From Prochloron sp. SP5CPC1 (GTDB taxonomy: Bacteria > Cyanobacteriota > Cyanobacteriia > Cyanobacteriales > Prochloraceae): a stretch of 6,918 nt of DNA. The notes under the pieces are model-generated. The model searched no databases, was not told the DNA's origin, and worked only from the letters and a program-made list of their open reading frames with translations. This document shows, piece by piece, positions 5,762-6,918 of the stretch (positions within the stretch are counted from its first letter, which is position 1; every line of letters starts with the position of its first letter). The translations under genes were made by a program, and so were the position numbers. The DNA lies in the NCBI GenBank assembly GCA_014323965.1, contig JACONB010000129.1, forward strand, positions 1-6,918, given 5' to 3'.

Positions 5762-5782
5762 CCTGGTGGTTTTAACCCCAGG
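5762..5782. repeat. Imperfect hairpin just upstream of the hlyD-like start
   Basis: CCTGG (5762-5766) pairs with CCAGG (5778-5782), and inside them GGTT (5768-5771) pairs with AACC (5774-5777) with small bulges. The structure ends about ten bases before the adaptor ATG and includes the AGG that might act as its ribosome binding site, so it could affect translation. This is a fold suggestion only. Confidence 0.3.
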
Positions 5783-5801
5783 AAGTTGGTTTGCTCAAAA
5801 A

Positions 5802-5818
5802 TACTAACATTGTTAGTA
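5802..5818. repeat. Perfect palindrome between the exporter and adaptor genes
   Basis: TACTAACA and TGTTAGTA are perfect 8-base complements around a single T. On the minus strand the palindrome is followed directly by TTTTT (5801-5797), so the transcript could fold as a 7-bp stem with a 3-base loop and a short U tract. That would make it a weak terminator or attenuator, letting the exporter be made in excess of the adaptor. The symmetry also suits a dimeric repressor site. Both readings are inference. Confidence 0.5.
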
Positions 5819-5832
5819 CATAAATAAACTAT

Positions 5833-6918
5833 TTATTCCGTAGGTTGGAAAGAAGTGCCGAAACCCAACAGCACCTGATAGTAGTAGCGACCCTTCAGAG
5901 CCATGAGTTCTTCATGCTTGCCCTGTTCTACCACTGAACCAGCATCCATCATCACGATGATATCAGCACCCTTAATAGTACCCAAACGGTGGGTAATGAA
6001 CAAAACTGTTTTATGGCTAAAAGCCTCAGCCAGGTTCAAACACACTTGCTGTTCCGTGGAATAGTCCAAAGCGCTAGTAGCCTCATCTAAAACCAAAATC
6101 TTGGGATTTTGCAGAGCCGAGCGGGCGATAGCAATTCTTTGTCTCTGTCCCCCCGATAGAGATGCACCCTTTTCTCCTACTCTCGTATTATAACCGTTGG
6201 GCAAAGCCATGATAAATTCGTGAGCCGCAGCAACCTTAGCAGCAGCCACCACCTCCTCCGTCGTAGCATCAGGGTTAGTTAAAGCGATATTCTCCTGCAC
6301 CGTACCATCAAACAAGAGGGTATCTTGAGGTACTACCCCCACCTGACGGCGCAGGGAATAGAGTTCCACCTTATTAATATCGTAGCCATCAATGAGAATC
6401 TGTCCCGATTCCGGTTCGTAAAGGCGGGAAACTAGCTTAGTGAGAGTACTCTTCCCCGCCCCACTTTGACCCACAATACCCACAAAGGTACCAGGAGGGA
6501 TTTCCAGATTGATATTATTGAGTTGTAAAGGTCCGGAGTGCTTAAAGCGGAAGGAAACGTTTTCGTATTTTATCCCTCCCACAATAGAAGGCATGGGGAT
6601 ATTCTGTCTGTCGTCTTCTGCTTCTTGGGGATGATCTACAATATCGGCTAACCGTTCTAAGGATAAAGCTGTTTCCTGGAAGTTTTGCCACAGTTGAGTT
6701 AGGCGCAAAATGGGAGAAGTAACGTAGCCAGCAATAATTCTGAAGGCGATGAGGGTACCCAAGGTTATATGTCCTTCTAGGGCTAGATAAACTCCCACCC
6801 AGAGAACCAACAACGTGGATAATTTATTCAGGAAGCTGCTGGCAGAACTAGCCATAGTGGATGTCACCACAGTTTTGAACCCCGCAGAGACGTAGCGAGC
6901 ATAGCGTTGCTGCCATTC
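5833..6918 (-). CDS. ABC exporter, C-terminal part (type I secretion / HlyB-like), partial
   Basis: The frame is open to the right edge (first codons EWQQRYARYVSAGFKT), so the N-terminus is missing and 361 residues are visible. They hold the end of an exporter membrane domain, with helices at about residues 29-47 and 53-70, then a complete nucleotide-binding domain. Walker A is GQSGAGKST (150-158), the Q-loop glutamine is in VVPQDTLLF (Q198), the signature is LSGGQRQRIAIAR (254-266), Walker B is ILVLDEA (274-280) with catalytic E279, the D-loop is SALD, and the H-loop histidine is H310 in ITHRLG. All ATPase residues are present. With the HlyD-type gene 80 bases downstream, the likely role is ATP-driven secretion of a peptide or protein. 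Cyanobacterial exporters of this kind often carry an N-terminal C39 peptidase domain, but that part is outside the window. The family could also include lipid or toxin exporters. Confidence 0.93.
   Translation of the reverse strand, partial: EWQQRYARYVSAGFKTVVTSTMASSASSFLNKLSTLLVLWVGVYLALEGHITLGTLIAFRIIAGYVTSPILRLTQLWQNFQETALSLERLADIVDHPQEAEDDRQNIPMPSIVGGIKYENVSFRFKHSGPLQLNNINLEIPPGTFVGIVGQSGAGKSTLTKLVSRLYEPESGQILIDGYDINKVELYSLRRQVGVVPQDTLLFDGTVQENIALTNPDATTEEVVAAAKVAAAHEFIMALPNGYNTRVGEKGASLSGGQRQRIAIARSALQNPKILVLDEATSALDYSTEQQVCLNLAEAFSHKTVLFITHRLGTIKGADIIVMMDAGSVVEQGKHEELMALKGRYYYQVLLGFGTSFQPTE

Noticed and set aside
1..6918. CRISPR array, tRNA or rRNA genes
   Set aside because: No regularly spaced repeats, cloverleaf-like sequence or rRNA-like stretch was seen on either strand by eye.

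Overview
The window looks like chromosomal DNA of a cyanobacterium. The evidence is a prfB gene followed at once by a small membrane-protein gene of the cyanobacterial DUF3285 type and then a ybeY-like start, a perfect HIP1 octamer (GCGATCGC, 1099-1106), and cyanobacterial-style GGTGCGTT...AACGCACC and GTAGGGTGGGCA intergenic repeats. I cannot name the species.

Layout. (1) Bases 1-1362, minus strand: the translation-related cluster prfB -> DUF3285-type protein -> ybeY (only its first 17 codons are in the window). prfB is read through a programmed +1 frameshift: a 29-codon zero frame ends CTT TGA C, and the main frame resumes at GAC. A simple ORF search from the first ATG of the main frame misses the N-terminal 94 residues. 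The prfB stop and the next start overlap as ATGA, behind a perfect AGGAGG. (2) Bases 1363-1673: divergent intergenic region with inverted repeats. (3) Bases 1674-3687, plus strand: a two-gene unit that reads as a type II-like restriction-modification cassette. It holds an unrecognised 253-residue protein, the candidate endonuclease, then an SPPY-type amino-methyltransferase of 407 residues. The junction between the two carries a 23-bp perfect tandem duplication covering the stop codon of the first gene and the start codon of the second. (4) Bases 3688-4033: non-coding, with inverted repeats of the kind scattered through cyanobacterial genomes. (5) Bases 4034-6918, minus strand: an ABC exporter (C-terminal part only, running off the right edge) followed by an HlyD-type membrane fusion protein, which together make the inner-membrane part of a type I secretion system.

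How they work together. The prfB cluster is housekeeping: peptide release at UGA/UAA, self-controlled by the frameshift, coupled to a small membrane protein and a probable rRNA-processing enzyme. The transporter pair would export an unidentified substrate through an outer-membrane channel not encoded here. The restriction-modification pair lies on the opposite strand between these two blocks, with repeat-bearing non-coding DNA on its right, and is the likeliest accessory insertion. The least familiar material is the candidate endonuclease and the duplicated R/M junction; the rest matches known families.
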